From positions 1-16,392 of the forward strand of contig NZ_JBHUEM010000047.1 of the NCBI RefSeq assembly GCF_042680805.1: 16,392 nucleotides of DNA. Direction: 5' to 3'. Under the pieces are notes generated by a model that saw only the letters and a program-made list of their open reading frames with translations, was not told the origin of the DNA and did no database searches. A program made the position numbers and the translations under genes. This DNA comes from Bacillus_CJ salitolerans. GTDB lineage: Bacteria > Bacillota > Bacilli > Bacillales > SA4. Positions within the stretch are counted from its first letter, which is position 1, and each line of letters starts with the position of its first letter. Shown here one piece after another: positions 6,986 through 14,524 of this stretch.

Positions 6986-7662
6986 TGCTACGAGAGAAGT
7001 ACGGAATTCCTAGCGATTCCATTATTACAATTGCAGGAACAGTTGGTGTAGGGAAATCAACCATGACAAAAGCTTTAGCAGAAGGGTTAGGATTTCGTAC
7101 CTCTTTTGAAAAAGTTGACACTAATCCTTATCTAGATCAGTTTTATAAAGACTTTCAAAGATGGAGCTTCCACCTACAAATTTACTTCTTAGCAGAACGC
7201 TTTAAAGAACAGAAGAAAATTTTTGAATATGGCGGCGGATTCATTCAAGATCGATCAATCTATGAAGATACAGGTATTTTCGCTAAAATGCATTATGAAA
7301 AAGGAACCATGACAAAGGTTGATTATGAAACCTACACAAGTTTATTTGAGGCGATGGTGATGACTCCTTACTTCCCACATCCAGATCTTTTAATTTATTT
7401 AGAGGGAAGCATTGATGATATATTAGACCGCATTAAAGAACGAGGTCGACCAATGGAACAACAGACACCAGTCGAATATTGGCAAGAGATGCATGGTCGC
7501 TATGAATACTGGATTAATAATTTTAATGCATGCCCAGTATTGCGCATCAATATTAATGAGTACGACGTTGTTCAAGATAGCGGGTCTATTGAACCAATTA
7601 TTCAGAAAATCGCACACTTTATGGAACAAACGAAACGATTAAAGAGTCCAGTGAAAATATAA
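6982..7662 (+). CDS. dck: Deoxyadenosine/deoxycytidine kinase
   Basis: Phosphorylates deoxyadenosine and deoxycytidine (known for the Bacillus enzyme) for dNTP salvage. The P-loop is GTVGVGKST (19-27). Further family features are FQRWSFHLQIYFLAERFKEQ, the DRS motif in QDRSIYEDTGIFA, and the lid ERGRPMEQQ. Length is 226 residues against about 217 in B. subtilis, with the extra residues at the two ends. The ATG at 6982 overlaps the dgk stop codon by four bases and has a GGGAG at 9 bases. A second ATG follows immediately and could also serve. It is paralogous to dgk, so the pair arose by an old duplication conserved in Bacillaceae. Confidence 0.95.
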   Translation: MMLREKYGIPSDSIITIAGTVGVGKSTMTKALAEGLGFRTSFEKVDTNPYLDQFYKDFQRWSFHLQIYFLAERFKEQKKIFEYGGGFIQDRSIYEDTGIFAKMHYEKGTMTKVDYETYTSLFEAMVMTPYFPHPDLLIYLEGSIDDILDRIKERGRPMEQQTPVEYWQEMHGRYEYWINNFNACPVLRININEYDVVQDSGSIEPIIQKIAHFMEQTKRLKSPVKI

Positions 7663-7690
7663 AGGATGTGCTCAGCACATCCTTTTCATT
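7661..7690 (+). terminator. Intrinsic terminator of the dgk-dck operon
   Basis: A perfect stem AAGGATGTGC / GCACATCCTT (7662-7671 with 7675-7684) with a 3-base loop, followed by a T-rich run. It starts at the dck stop codon. Confidence 0.9.
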
Positions 7691-7700
7691 TTTTATAATA

Positions 7701-7732
7701 AAAAAAGCCGATTACAATTGTAATTGGCTTTT
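7701..7732 (-). terminator. Intrinsic terminator of the tRNA-Ser gene
   Basis: A 13-bp stem with one G-T pair (7703-7715 with 7720-7732) and an AATT loop. On the minus strand it is followed by T residues. It lies 33 bp after the tRNA 3' end and faces the dck terminator, so converging transcripts both stop here. Confidence 0.85.
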
Positions 7733-7764
7733 GACATTCTCCATTTTTTGCGCGAAAAAAAATA

Positions 7765-7857
7765 TGGCGGAGGAAGAGGGATTCGAACCCCCGCGGGCTG
7801 TTACACCCCTGTCGGTTTTCAAGACCGATCCCTTCAGCCGGACTTGGGTATTCCTCC
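7765..7857 (-). tRNA. tRNA-Ser (anticodon UGA)
   Basis: The minus strand folds as a class II tRNA of 93 nt with encoded CCA. The acceptor stem is GGAGGAA / TTCCTCC, the anticodon arm CGGTCTTGAAAACCG has anticodon TGA, a long variable arm follows, and the T arm carries GGTTCGAATCC. It reads UCA and, by wobble, other UCN serine codons. It has its own promoter and terminator and lies between serS and dck, as in B. subtilis. Confidence 0.97.
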
Positions 7858-7872
7858 GTATCGACAATTAAT

Positions 7873-7902
7873 AATATAACAAATTAGTCTATAGAGTGTC
7901 AA
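7873..7902 (-). promoter_or_regulatory. tRNA-Ser promoter (sigma-A)
   Basis: On the minus strand a perfect -35 TTGACA (7897-7902) is followed after 17-18 bp by TTATATT (7873-7879), about 16 bp before the tRNA 5' end. Confidence 0.85.
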
Positions 7903-7925
7903 CACAAAAATATGGAAGAAAAATA

Positions 7926-7965
7926 TTAACGCCCTTCGTTCACATTTTGTAAAGAAGGACGTTAA
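7926..7965 (-). terminator. Probable serS terminator
   Basis: A 12-bp stem with one mismatch (7926-7937 with 7954-7965) and a 16-base loop, followed on the minus strand by TAATATTTTTC. It sits 23 bp after serS and before the tRNA-Ser promoter. The large loop makes it less certain than the others. Confidence 0.65.
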
Positions 7966-7987
7966 GCTTCAAAAATATGATCAAGTA

Positions 7988-9268
7988 CTATTTAGAAATT
8001 ACTTCTTTATTTCCCATATAAGGTTGTAACACCTTAGGAATACGAACAGATCCATCCTCTTGCTGGTAATTTTCCAATATAGCAGCTACTGTACGGCCAA
8101 TCGCAAGACCTGATCCATTTAATGTATGAACATGCTCTGGCTTTGCGTTAGGCTCTCTTCTGAACCTAATATTCGCACGTCTTGCTTGAAATGCCTCAAA
8201 ATTACTACAAGATGAGATTTCACGGTAAGTGTCATAGCTTGGAATCCATACTTCAATGTCATACTTCTTTGCGGCAGTAAAACCTAAATCAGCTGTACAC
8301 ATGCTTAACACTCGGTATGGCAAATCTAATAGTTGTAATACCTTTTCAGCATGAGAAGTAAGTTTTTCTAGTTCCTCATAAGAATCCTCGGGTTTTACAA
8401 ATTTCACAAGCTCCACTTTATTAAACTGATGCTGACGAATTAATCCTCTCGTATCACGACCAGCAGAACCCGCTTCAGATCGGAAGCATGCACTATAGGC
8501 AGCATAATTAATTGGAAGTTGATCCGCAGTTAAAATCTCATCCCGATGTAAATTTGTAACTGGCACTTCAGCCGTTGGGATTAAAAAATAACCCTCATTC
8601 TCAGCTAGTTTAAATGCATCCTCTTCAAATTTTGGCAGCTGACCCGTACCCGTCATACTTTCACGGTTCACAATATATGGAGGGATTACTTCCTCATAAC
8701 CATGATCTTCAACATGCAAGTCTAGCATGAAGTTCATGAGTGCTCGTTCAAGTCTTGCTCCTAATCCTTTATAAAATACAAAACGACTTCCTGTTACCTT
8801 TCCAGCACGCTCAAAATCAAGAATTTCGAGTTCTGTTGCTACCTCCCAATGAGGCTTCGGTTCAAAAGAAAACGTAGGTACTTCACCCCATGTACGGGCT
8901 GTTATATTATCATCCTCTGATTCCCCTACTGGTACGCTTTCATGAGGAATATTTGGGATAGATAGTAATAGTAATTCAAGTTCTTGCTCTACTTCTCTTA
9001 ACTCATCATCAAGAACCTTAATTTTATCCCCGACTTCTCTCATTTCTAAAATAAGCGCCTCTGCATCTTTCTTCTCTCGCTTTAACACAGAAATTTGAGC
9101 AGAAACTTCATTACGCTTTCCTTTTAGCACTTCTGTTTCTGCTATAAGGTTCCTTCTTTTTTGATCTAGATCTTCAAATTTACCTAGGTCTGTTAAATCC
9201 TCACCTCGATACTTTAGTCTTTCCTTTACCTCTTCAAAGTTAGCTCTTAAATGTTTTAAATCAAGCAT
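7988..9268 (-). CDS. serS: Seryl-tRNA synthetase
   Basis: Class II aminoacyl-tRNA synthetase that charges tRNA-Ser (and tRNA-Sec where present) with serine in the cytosol. The protein has 426 residues from the chosen ATG, one more than B. subtilis. The frame could start 5 codons earlier, but that upstream ATG overlaps the GGAGG ribosome binding site of the inner ATG. Residues about 25-110 form the long coiled-coil arm that grips the tRNA extra arm (LKGKRNEVSAQISVLKREKK). Class II motif 2 is in FRSEAGSAGRDTRGLIRQHQ, and motif 3 in GSGLAIGRTVAAILE. The serine-binding TAE motif (PTAEVPVTN) is present. Regulation is by the serine T-box leader directly upstream. The tRNA-Ser(UGA) gene lies just downstream. 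Confidence 0.97.
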   Translation of the reverse strand: MLDLKHLRANFEEVKERLKYRGEDLTDLGKFEDLDQKRRNLIAETEVLKGKRNEVSAQISVLKREKKDAEALILEMREVGDKIKVLDDELREVEQELELLLLSIPNIPHESVPVGESEDDNITARTWGEVPTFSFEPKPHWEVATELEILDFERAGKVTGSRFVFYKGLGARLERALMNFMLDLHVEDHGYEEVIPPYIVNRESMTGTGQLPKFEEDAFKLAENEGYFLIPTAEVPVTNLHRDEILTADQLPINYAAYSACFRSEAGSAGRDTRGLIRQHQFNKVELVKFVKPEDSYEELEKLTSHAEKVLQLLDLPYRVLSMCTADLGFTAAKKYDIEVWIPSYDTYREISSCSNFEAFQARRANIRFRREPNAKPEHVHTLNGSGLAIGRTVAAILENYQQEDGSVRIPKVLQPYMGNKEVISK

Positions 9269-9310
9269 CTTCTCTTCCTCCATATGATAATAGTAATAAA
9301 AATAAATACA

Positions 9311-9543
9311 AAAAACTCCCGTCCCTAATAAAGGGACGAGAGTTAACCCGCGTTGCCACCCTACTTGAAGACAGGATATCCCATCTTCCTCTTGGATCTT
9401 GGTAACGGCAGAAAGCCGAAAATATCTACTACAATGTTCGATATTTCACTCAAGGATGGATTCACAAGCCACTGACATCGGTTCACACCAACCACCGATT
9501 CTCTGAAGAAAGAAAACTTGTTACTAATTCCTATCATCGATTT
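9311..9543 (-). promoter_or_regulatory. Serine-specific T-box leader of serS
   Basis: The untranslated leader senses uncharged tRNA-Ser and prevents early termination when serine charging is low. On the minus strand the T-box sequence AGGGTGGCAACGCGGGTTAA (9344-9363) ends the antiterminator region. It overlaps the terminator stem (9315-9327 with 9333-9345), which is followed by six T. Stem I shows AGAGAATCGGTGG near its 5' side, and the specifier loop reads GAATCCATCC, placing UCC (Ser) at 9458-9460 as the codon-like triplet. This should pair with tRNA-Ser(GGA). Confidence 0.93.
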
Positions 9544-9552
9544 AGTATAACA
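9544..9552 (-). promoter_or_regulatory. serS promoter, extended -10
   Basis: The minus strand reads TGTTATACT, an extended -10 element placed directly before the T-box leader. No strong -35 is visible at the usual distance. Confidence 0.6.
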
Positions 9553-9613
9553 TTTTTTAGTAATTCATAATTTACTACAAGTTTGTTCAACTTGCAATAG
9601 TTTCATACCACAT

Positions 9614-10189
9614 TTATTTAGATTCTTTTACCATATTCACAAAATATTGTGCGAAACGGTAATCATCTGTTAACTCAGGATGGAAGGCACACCCTAGATA
9701 CTGACCTTGCCTTGCTGCTACAATTCGTTCATGATGCTTTGAAAGAACTTCTACGTCTTCGCCTACTTCAACTATATAAGGTGCACGGATAAAAACACCT
9801 ACAAAATCCTCTGCTACCCCAGTAATCATTAATTCAGCTTCAAAACTCTCTTTTTGACGACCAAAGGCATTTCGTTCTACTGTAATATCCATTAAACCTA
9901 AATGAGGCGCATCATAACCAACAATATTTTTTGCAAGTAAGATTAATCCTGCGCATGTACCAAACATCGGTTTTCCTTCCGATGCAAAATCTCGAAGTGG
10001 CTGCATGAAATCGTATTTATCAATTAAACGGCGCATCGTTGTACTTTCTCCGCCTGGAATGATTAGACCATCTAGCTCTTCTAATTGTTCAGAACGTTTA
10101 ACGATAACGGCCTCTGCTCCTGATGCTTCTAGTGAAGTAACATGCTCACGAACGGCACCTTGTAAACCTAGTACACCAATTTTAACCAT
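9614..10189 (-). CDS. pdxT: Pyridoxal 5'-phosphate synthase, glutaminase subunit PdxT
   Basis: PdxT is the class I glutamine amidotransferase subunit of the PLP synthase. It hydrolyses glutamine and passes ammonia through a channel to PdxS. The catalytic triad is visible: C79 in FGTCAGL, H170 and E172 in FHPEL. The oxyanion-hole motif PGGEST spans residues 45-50. The 191-residue length is slightly shorter than B. subtilis PdxT (196). An AGAGGAG site precedes the ATG. It starts 18 bp after the pdxS stop codon, so the two subunits are co-transcribed. I saw no clear terminator between pdxT and the serS promoter, so some read-through into the serS T-box is possible. Confidence 0.97.
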   Translation of the reverse strand: MVKIGVLGLQGAVREHVTSLEASGAEAVIVKRSEQLEELDGLIIPGGESTTMRRLIDKYDFMQPLRDFASEGKPMFGTCAGLILLAKNIVGYDAPHLGLMDITVERNAFGRQKESFEAELMITGVAEDFVGVFIRAPYIVEVGEDVEVLSKHHERIVAARQGQYLGCAFHPELTDDYRFAQYFVNMVKESK

Positions 10190-10207
10190 GGATTTAACTC
10201 CTCTTTA

Positions 10208-11092
10208 TTACCAACCACGCTCTTGCATACGTTGTTCTGGTAGTAATGATGCAATATCTACACCCTTCATTGCACTACCTAAACCTTTAGAAAGGGACGC
10301 GATCAGCTCATAGTCTTCATAATGTGTAGTTGCTTCTACAATCGCACGAGCAAACTTAGCTGGATTTTCGGATTTAAAGATACCAGACCCTACGAATACT
10401 CCATCTGCACCTAACTGCATCATTAACGCAGCATCAGCAGGTGTTGCTACTCCACCAGCAGCAAAGTTTACAACTGGTAGTTTACCTAATCGTTTAATTT
10501 CTAATAGAAGCTCAAACGGAGCACCCAAAAGTTTTGCTTCCATCATCACTTCATCTTCACTCATTGCTACTAATTTACGAACTTGTGCATTTACCTTTCT
10601 CATATGACGAACAGCTTCAACAATATTCCCTGTTCCTGGCTCGCCTTTTGTACGAAGCATGGAAGCACCTTCACCAATACGTCTAGCAGCCTCGCCTAAA
10701 TCACGGCATCCACAAACAAATGGGACTGTGAATTGTCTTTTATCAATATGAAACTCCTCGTCTGCTGGAGTTAATACTTCACTTTCATCGATATAATCTA
10801 CTCCTAAAGATTCAAGTACACGAGCTTCGACAATATGGCCAATTCGCGCTTTAGCCATTACTGGGATAGATACTGCTTTTACTACTTCTTCAACAATCGT
10901 TGGGTCAGCCATACGAGCTACTCCACCAGCTGCACGAATATCTGCAGGGACACGCTCTAATGCCATAACAGCAACTGCACCTGCTTCTTCAGCGATTTTT
11001 GCTTGTTCAGCGTTGACAACGTCCATAATAACGCCGCCCTTTTGCATTTCTGCCATTCCACGTTTTACACGTTCTGTACCTAAATTCGCCAT
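10208..11092 (-). CDS. pdxS: Pyridoxal 5'-phosphate synthase, lyase subunit PdxS
   Basis: PdxS builds pyridoxal 5'-phosphate from ribose 5-phosphate, glyceraldehyde 3-phosphate and ammonia (DXP-independent route), as a dodecamer decorated with PdxT. The 294-residue protein matches the family length exactly. Key residues are present: D24, the Schiff-base lysine K81 in VMAKARIGH, and K149 in LRTKGEPGTGN. The highly conserved phosphate-binding GGVATPADAALMMQLGADG segment is visible near the C-terminus. The ATG is preceded by TAGGGGG at 9 bases. First gene of the pdxS-pdxT operon, with a good sigma-A promoter. It is among the most conserved proteins of the window. Confidence 0.98.
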   Translation of the reverse strand: MANLGTERVKRGMAEMQKGGVIMDVVNAEQAKIAEEAGAVAVMALERVPADIRAAGGVARMADPTIVEEVVKAVSIPVMAKARIGHIVEARVLESLGVDYIDESEVLTPADEEFHIDKRQFTVPFVCGCRDLGEAARRIGEGASMLRTKGEPGTGNIVEAVRHMRKVNAQVRKLVAMSEDEVMMEAKLLGAPFELLLEIKRLGKLPVVNFAAGGVATPADAALMMQLGADGVFVGSGIFKSENPAKFARAIVEATTHYEDYELIASLSKGLGSAMKGVDIASLLPEQRMQERGW

Positions 11093-11125
11093 TATTAAAT
11101 ACCCCCTATATGTAAGCCTTTCCTC

Positions 11126-11155
11126 ATTGTACTAAAAAAAGAAACAAGTTTTCAA
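11126..11155 (-). promoter_or_regulatory. pdxST promoter (sigma-A)
   Basis: On the minus strand, -35 TTGAAA (11150-11155), 18-bp spacer and -10 TACAAT (11126-11131), about 34 bp upstream of the pdxS start codon. Confidence 0.75.
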
Positions 11156-11468
11156 CAAAGCTTGTCAATGTTATTTTACAGTAAATATAAAAAAAAACCT
11201 ACTAATTTAATCAGAAATACATACTCTTCTTTATGATCGATTCAATTTTTTACAAACATGGATACACGCTTAAACAATAACTACTCTAGAGGTCCTGTCG
11301 GCAATGCTGCCACAATCTATTCCCATGCTCTTTTATAGCATATTTGTGTATGGTGGAATGAATGACAGAGGACCTTGCAATTTTACTCAACTGAGTGCAT
11401 GTAAGAGCATTTTGATCACCATTGCATTTAATTATCCCAATTTATAGTATCCTAACTAATAAAAAAAA
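11156..11468. other. Intergenic stretch with a predicted three-way-junction structure
   Basis: The 313 bp between the pdxS promoter and the dacA terminator hold no convincing gene. The notable part is 11290-11375. AGGTCC/TGTC (11290-11299) pairs with GACA (11364-11367) and GGACCT (11370-11375), closing a multi-branch loop. That loop contains a small hairpin GGCA/TGCC (11300-11311) and a larger one built from ATTCC, CAT and GCT pairing with AGC, ATG and GGAAT (about 11319-11358). The strand of any transcript is unclear. On the minus strand a short open frame (reading ARSSVIHSTIHKYAIKEHG) crosses the same bases without a start codon and ribosome binding site. Confidence 0.4.
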
Positions 11469-11490
11469 AACTCTCTTTATAAAGAGAGTT
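11461..11490 (-). terminator. Intrinsic terminator of dacA
   Basis: A perfect 22-base palindrome (11469-11490; AACTCTCTTT paired with AAAGAGAGTT) followed on the minus strand by about ten T. The dacA stop codon overlaps the stem. Confidence 0.9.
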
Positions 11491-12826
11491 ATGAAAATAA
11501 TCCTTTTATTCCATCTGCAGCACTTGAGAAAATATCTCCAAAGAAGCCTCCAATTGCTTTAAAGAAGAGTATAAACCAATTTGATTTTTCTACATTTGCT
11601 GTAGTAATCACATCTGTTGCTAACAATTCCTCACCCTTCGAAGTGAGAAACTTTAACTGTCCTTCACCTTTATACGCTACGGATAGAGTTCCAACCTTTA
11701 ATTCTTTCTCAACTGGAGCAGTAAGTGCTCCATCTTTATTTAATAGTGATTCGTCTATTGTAACAGTTGGTTCATATAATTCTTTTTCGCCGCGTTTAAT
11801 TAATATTGAAATAGGGTTTGTTGACTTGACTTCAACTTCATTTTCTTTCCCTTTATCAACTGGTAAAACCGTTAGATTAGGGTCCTGATAACCGGCTGGA
11901 ACAATTTCTTCAACAGAAAAATTACTAAACCCATAATCGAAAAGCTTTCTGGTTTCACCAAATCGATCCTCATAAGAACCTGCTTTCATTACAACTGATA
12001 TTAAACGGATACCATTTTTTTCGGCTGTTCCAGTGAAACAGTATCCAGCTAAGTCTGTTGAACCTGTTTTTAAGCCATCCACACCCTCATAGCCATATAT
12101 TAATGATGGTAACATCCAATTCCAGTTAGACATATTTATCGCATCTGATGTACCTTCTCTAAAAATCTTTTTTGGGATACTTGCTGTTTCTAACACTTCT
12201 GGATAGTCGTTTATTAAGTGATAGGCTAATTTAGCAGTTGCCTTTGCAGACATAAGATTTTCTTCTTCAGCACCTGTTCCTTCTGGGTGCATTCCTAATA
12301 GATCCTTATTATTTAATCCTGTTGTATTTACAAATTTATAGGTTTCTAAGCCTAACTCTGCTGCTTTATCGTTCATCATTTTTACAAAGTTTGTTTCTGA
12401 ACCTGCTACCACCTCTGACAAAGCAATGGTAGCTCCATTTGCTGAGTAGATAGCCATAGCTTCATATAATTCACGGACATTGTACTTTCCATCACTTCGT
12501 AATGGAACATTTGACAAATTTCTATTTTGTGAAATTTTATAAACATATTCACTTATTCCAGTTTCTTGTTCCCAGGTAATCTTTCCTTCTTGTATGGCTT
12601 CAAGAACAAGATATTCTGTCATCATTTTCGTCATACTTGCCGTTGGTAATGCCGTTTCTGATTCTTTTTCATATAGAATCATACCTGAATTTCCATCTAC
12701 TAAAATAGCAGAATGTGCTTGTATATCTAATATATCATTAGCAGCAGATGCACTACTGTTAGGTACAAACGTCATCAATAATACTGTAAAAATTACATAA
12801 AAAAGGAATGACTTTCTCTGTCTCAC
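11489..12826 (-). CDS. dacA: D-alanyl-D-alanine carboxypeptidase (PBP5)
   Basis: Low-molecular-weight penicillin-binding protein that removes the terminal D-alanine from peptidoglycan stem peptides on the outer face of the membrane. The three active-site motifs are present: SMTK (S64-K67), SAN (128-130) and KTG (253-255). The N-terminus is a signal peptide with RQRK, a hydrophobic core and an AXA-type site (SASAAND, about residues 26-30). A beta-rich PBP5-associated domain follows the catalytic part. The C-terminal NWFILFFKAIGGFFGDIF segment is the amphipathic membrane anchor. I choose the GTG at 12824-12826 because GAGGAGGGG precedes it by 7 bases. This gives 445 residues, close to the 443 of B. 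subtilis, whereas the longer frame adds an unlikely charged extension. It lies downstream of the guaB terminator; no clear separate promoter was found in the short gap. Confidence 0.96.
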   Translation of the reverse strand: MRQRKSFLFYVIFTVLLMTFVPNSSASAANDILDIQAHSAILVDGNSGMILYEKESETALPTASMTKMMTEYLVLEAIQEGKITWEQETGISEYVYKISQNRNLSNVPLRSDGKYNVRELYEAMAIYSANGATIALSEVVAGSETNFVKMMNDKAAELGLETYKFVNTTGLNNKDLLGMHPEGTGAEEENLMSAKATAKLAYHLINDYPEVLETASIPKKIFREGTSDAINMSNWNWMLPSLIYGYEGVDGLKTGSTDLAGYCFTGTAEKNGIRLISVVMKAGSYEDRFGETRKLFDYGFSNFSVEEIVPAGYQDPNLTVLPVDKGKENEVEVKSTNPISILIKRGEKELYEPTVTIDESLLNKDGALTAPVEKELKVGTLSVAYKGEGQLKFLTSKGEELLATDVITTANVEKSNWFILFFKAIGGFFGDIFSSAADGIKGLFS

Positions 12827-12877
12827 TCCAGTTCCCCTCCTCTTGGTTGTCCATACTATTCTATCATAGGCAGGCAT

Positions 12878-12913
12878 AAAAAAATAGACAGAGATGGATA
12901 TACTCTGTCTATT
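12878..12913 (-). terminator. Intrinsic terminator of guaB
   Basis: An 11-bp stem (12883-12893 with 12903-12913) and 9-base loop, followed by seven T on the minus strand. It separates guaB from dacA. Confidence 0.88.
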
Positions 12914-12934
12914 GGGTATATAGTCTTATTCACC

Positions 12935-14401
12935 TTAGCTTAATGAATAGTTTGGTGATTCTTTTGTGATTTGAATATCGTGCGGGTGACTTTCTCTTAA
13001 ACCTGCACCTGTCATTCGGATAAATTGCGAATTCTCTCGTAGGTCTTGAAGAGTCTTTGTTCCACAGTATCCCATACCTGAGCGAATACCACCTATTAAT
13101 TGATAAAGTGTATCAGATAATGGTCCTTTATAAGGTACTCTTCCTTCTATTCCTTCTGGAACAGCTTTTTGATTTGCCTCTTGGAAGTATCGGTCTTTAC
13201 TCCCCTTTTCCATGGCTCCTACTGAGCCCATTCCTCTGTATACTTTGAATTGACGACCTTGGTAAATTTCCCGTTCCCCTGGACTTTCAGTCGTACCAGC
13301 TAATAAACTACCAAGCATAACAGCATTTCCACCAGCAGCTAATGCTTTTACGATATCACCAGAGTACTTTATCCCTCCGTCAGCTATAATAGCTTTTCCA
13401 TGTTTCTTTGCCTCAGTCGCACAGTCATAAACAGCAGTAATTTGAGGTACACCTACTCCTGCTACGACACGTGTCGTGCAAATAGAACCTGGTCCAATAC
13501 CAACTTTAATTACATCAGCTCCTGCTTCTATCAATGCTCTTGTCGCTTCGGCAGTTGCTACATTACCAGCGATTACGTTCATGTCAGGGTATGTTGTCTT
13601 GATTTCTCGTACTTTATCTAATACTCCTTGTGAATGGCCATGTGCTGTATCGACAACGATAACATCAACACTAGCCTTTACAAGCTTCTCTACTCGCATG
13701 ATCGTATCAGGACCAGTCCCTACTGCCGCTCCAACTAATAATCTTCCTTGACTATCTTTTGCCGAATGAGGGAATTCGATGACCTTTTCAATGTCTTTAA
13801 TTGTTATAAGTCCTTTTAAAATACCATCGTCATTAACTAAAGGTAACTTTTCAATTTTATATCGTTGCAAGATATTTTCAGCTTGCTCTAATGTTGTTCC
13901 AACAGGGGCAGTTACAAGATTCTCTTTTGTCATAACATCTGAGATTTTAATCGAGAAATCCTGGATAAAACGTAGGTCACGGTTTGTTAATATTCCTACA
14001 AGCTTTTGCTCGTCCATATTGTTTACAATCGGTACACCAGAAATGCGATATTTACCCATTAGATGTTCAGCATCATAAACTTGATGATCTGGAGTTAAGA
14101 AGAATGGATCTGTGATAACACCACTTTCAGATCGTTTAACTTTATCCACTTGTTCAGCTTGTTGCTCAATCGACATATTTTTGTGAATAATCCCAAGTCC
14201 ACCTTGTCGTGCCATTGCAATTGCCATATCTGCTTCTGTTACGGTATCCATCCCAGCACTTATAATTGGGATATTCAATTTTAAAGTCTCTGTTAAAACA
14301 GTTTTCACTTCCACGTCACGTGGAAGTACTTCAGACTTTGCTGGAACTAATAATACATCGTCAAAAGTTAATCCTTCTTTCACAAACTTGTTTTCCCACA
14401 T
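12935..14401 (-). CDS. guaB: Inosine-5'-monophosphate dehydrogenase
   Basis: GuaB oxidises IMP to XMP with NAD, the committed step of guanine nucleotide synthesis. The 488-residue length equals B. subtilis GuaB. The catalytic loop GPGSICTTR has C308 as the nucleophile. The flap motif is visible in GSKDRYFQ, and a pair of CBS (Bateman) domains interrupts the barrel at about residues 95-210 (for example VMTKENLVTAPVGTTLEQA and GLITIKDIEKVIEF). Phosphate binding is shown by GNVATAEATRALIEAGAD and ADGGIKYSGDIVKALAAGG. The ATG is preceded by GGGGGAG at 7-8 bases. It has its own promoter and terminator and diverges from yaaC. In Bacillus its expression is tied to GTP and the stringent response, which the sequence alone does not show. 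Confidence 0.98.
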   Translation of the reverse strand: MWENKFVKEGLTFDDVLLVPAKSEVLPRDVEVKTVLTETLKLNIPIISAGMDTVTEADMAIAMARQGGLGIIHKNMSIEQQAEQVDKVKRSESGVITDPFFLTPDHQVYDAEHLMGKYRISGVPIVNNMDEQKLVGILTNRDLRFIQDFSIKISDVMTKENLVTAPVGTTLEQAENILQRYKIEKLPLVNDDGILKGLITIKDIEKVIEFPHSAKDSQGRLLVGAAVGTGPDTIMRVEKLVKASVDVIVVDTAHGHSQGVLDKVREIKTTYPDMNVIAGNVATAEATRALIEAGADVIKVGIGPGSICTTRVVAGVGVPQITAVYDCATEAKKHGKAIIADGGIKYSGDIVKALAAGGNAVMLGSLLAGTTESPGEREIYQGRQFKVYRGMGSVGAMEKGSKDRYFQEANQKAVPEGIEGRVPYKGPLSDTLYQLIGGIRSGMGYCGTKTLQDLRENSQFIRMTGAGLRESHPHDIQITKESPNYSLS

Positions 14402-14440
14402 TACCCTTCTCCCCCTTAAGTTCGTAAAAATATTATTAGT

Positions 14441-14469
14441 AGCTTAACAATTGGATAAAATACTGTCAA
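14441..14469 (-). promoter_or_regulatory. guaB promoter (sigma-A)
   Basis: On the minus strand a perfect -35 TTGACA (14464-14469) and, after 17 bp, a weak -10 TAAGCT (14441-14446). It is about 40 bp upstream of the guaB start codon, in the short region shared with yaaC. Confidence 0.6.
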
Positions 14470-14524
14470 GAAAGGATTAATAAGTTAGATTTTTCTAAAA
14501 ATAATGTTGTTGGAGTGAATAACC

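Noticed and set aside
7668..7871. Plus-strand 67-codon open frame
   Set aside because: It covers the tRNA-Ser gene and two terminators; the peptide is a familiar artefact of tRNA antisense reading.
14142..14150. DnaA box-like TTATCCACT
   Set aside because: A single eight-of-nine match inside guaB, expected by chance in a segment of this size.
14417..14428. PurR box-like CGAAC motif in the guaB leader
   Set aside because: A single motif with mismatched ends (TTTACGAACTTA on the minus strand); PurR control needs paired boxes, and no second one was found.
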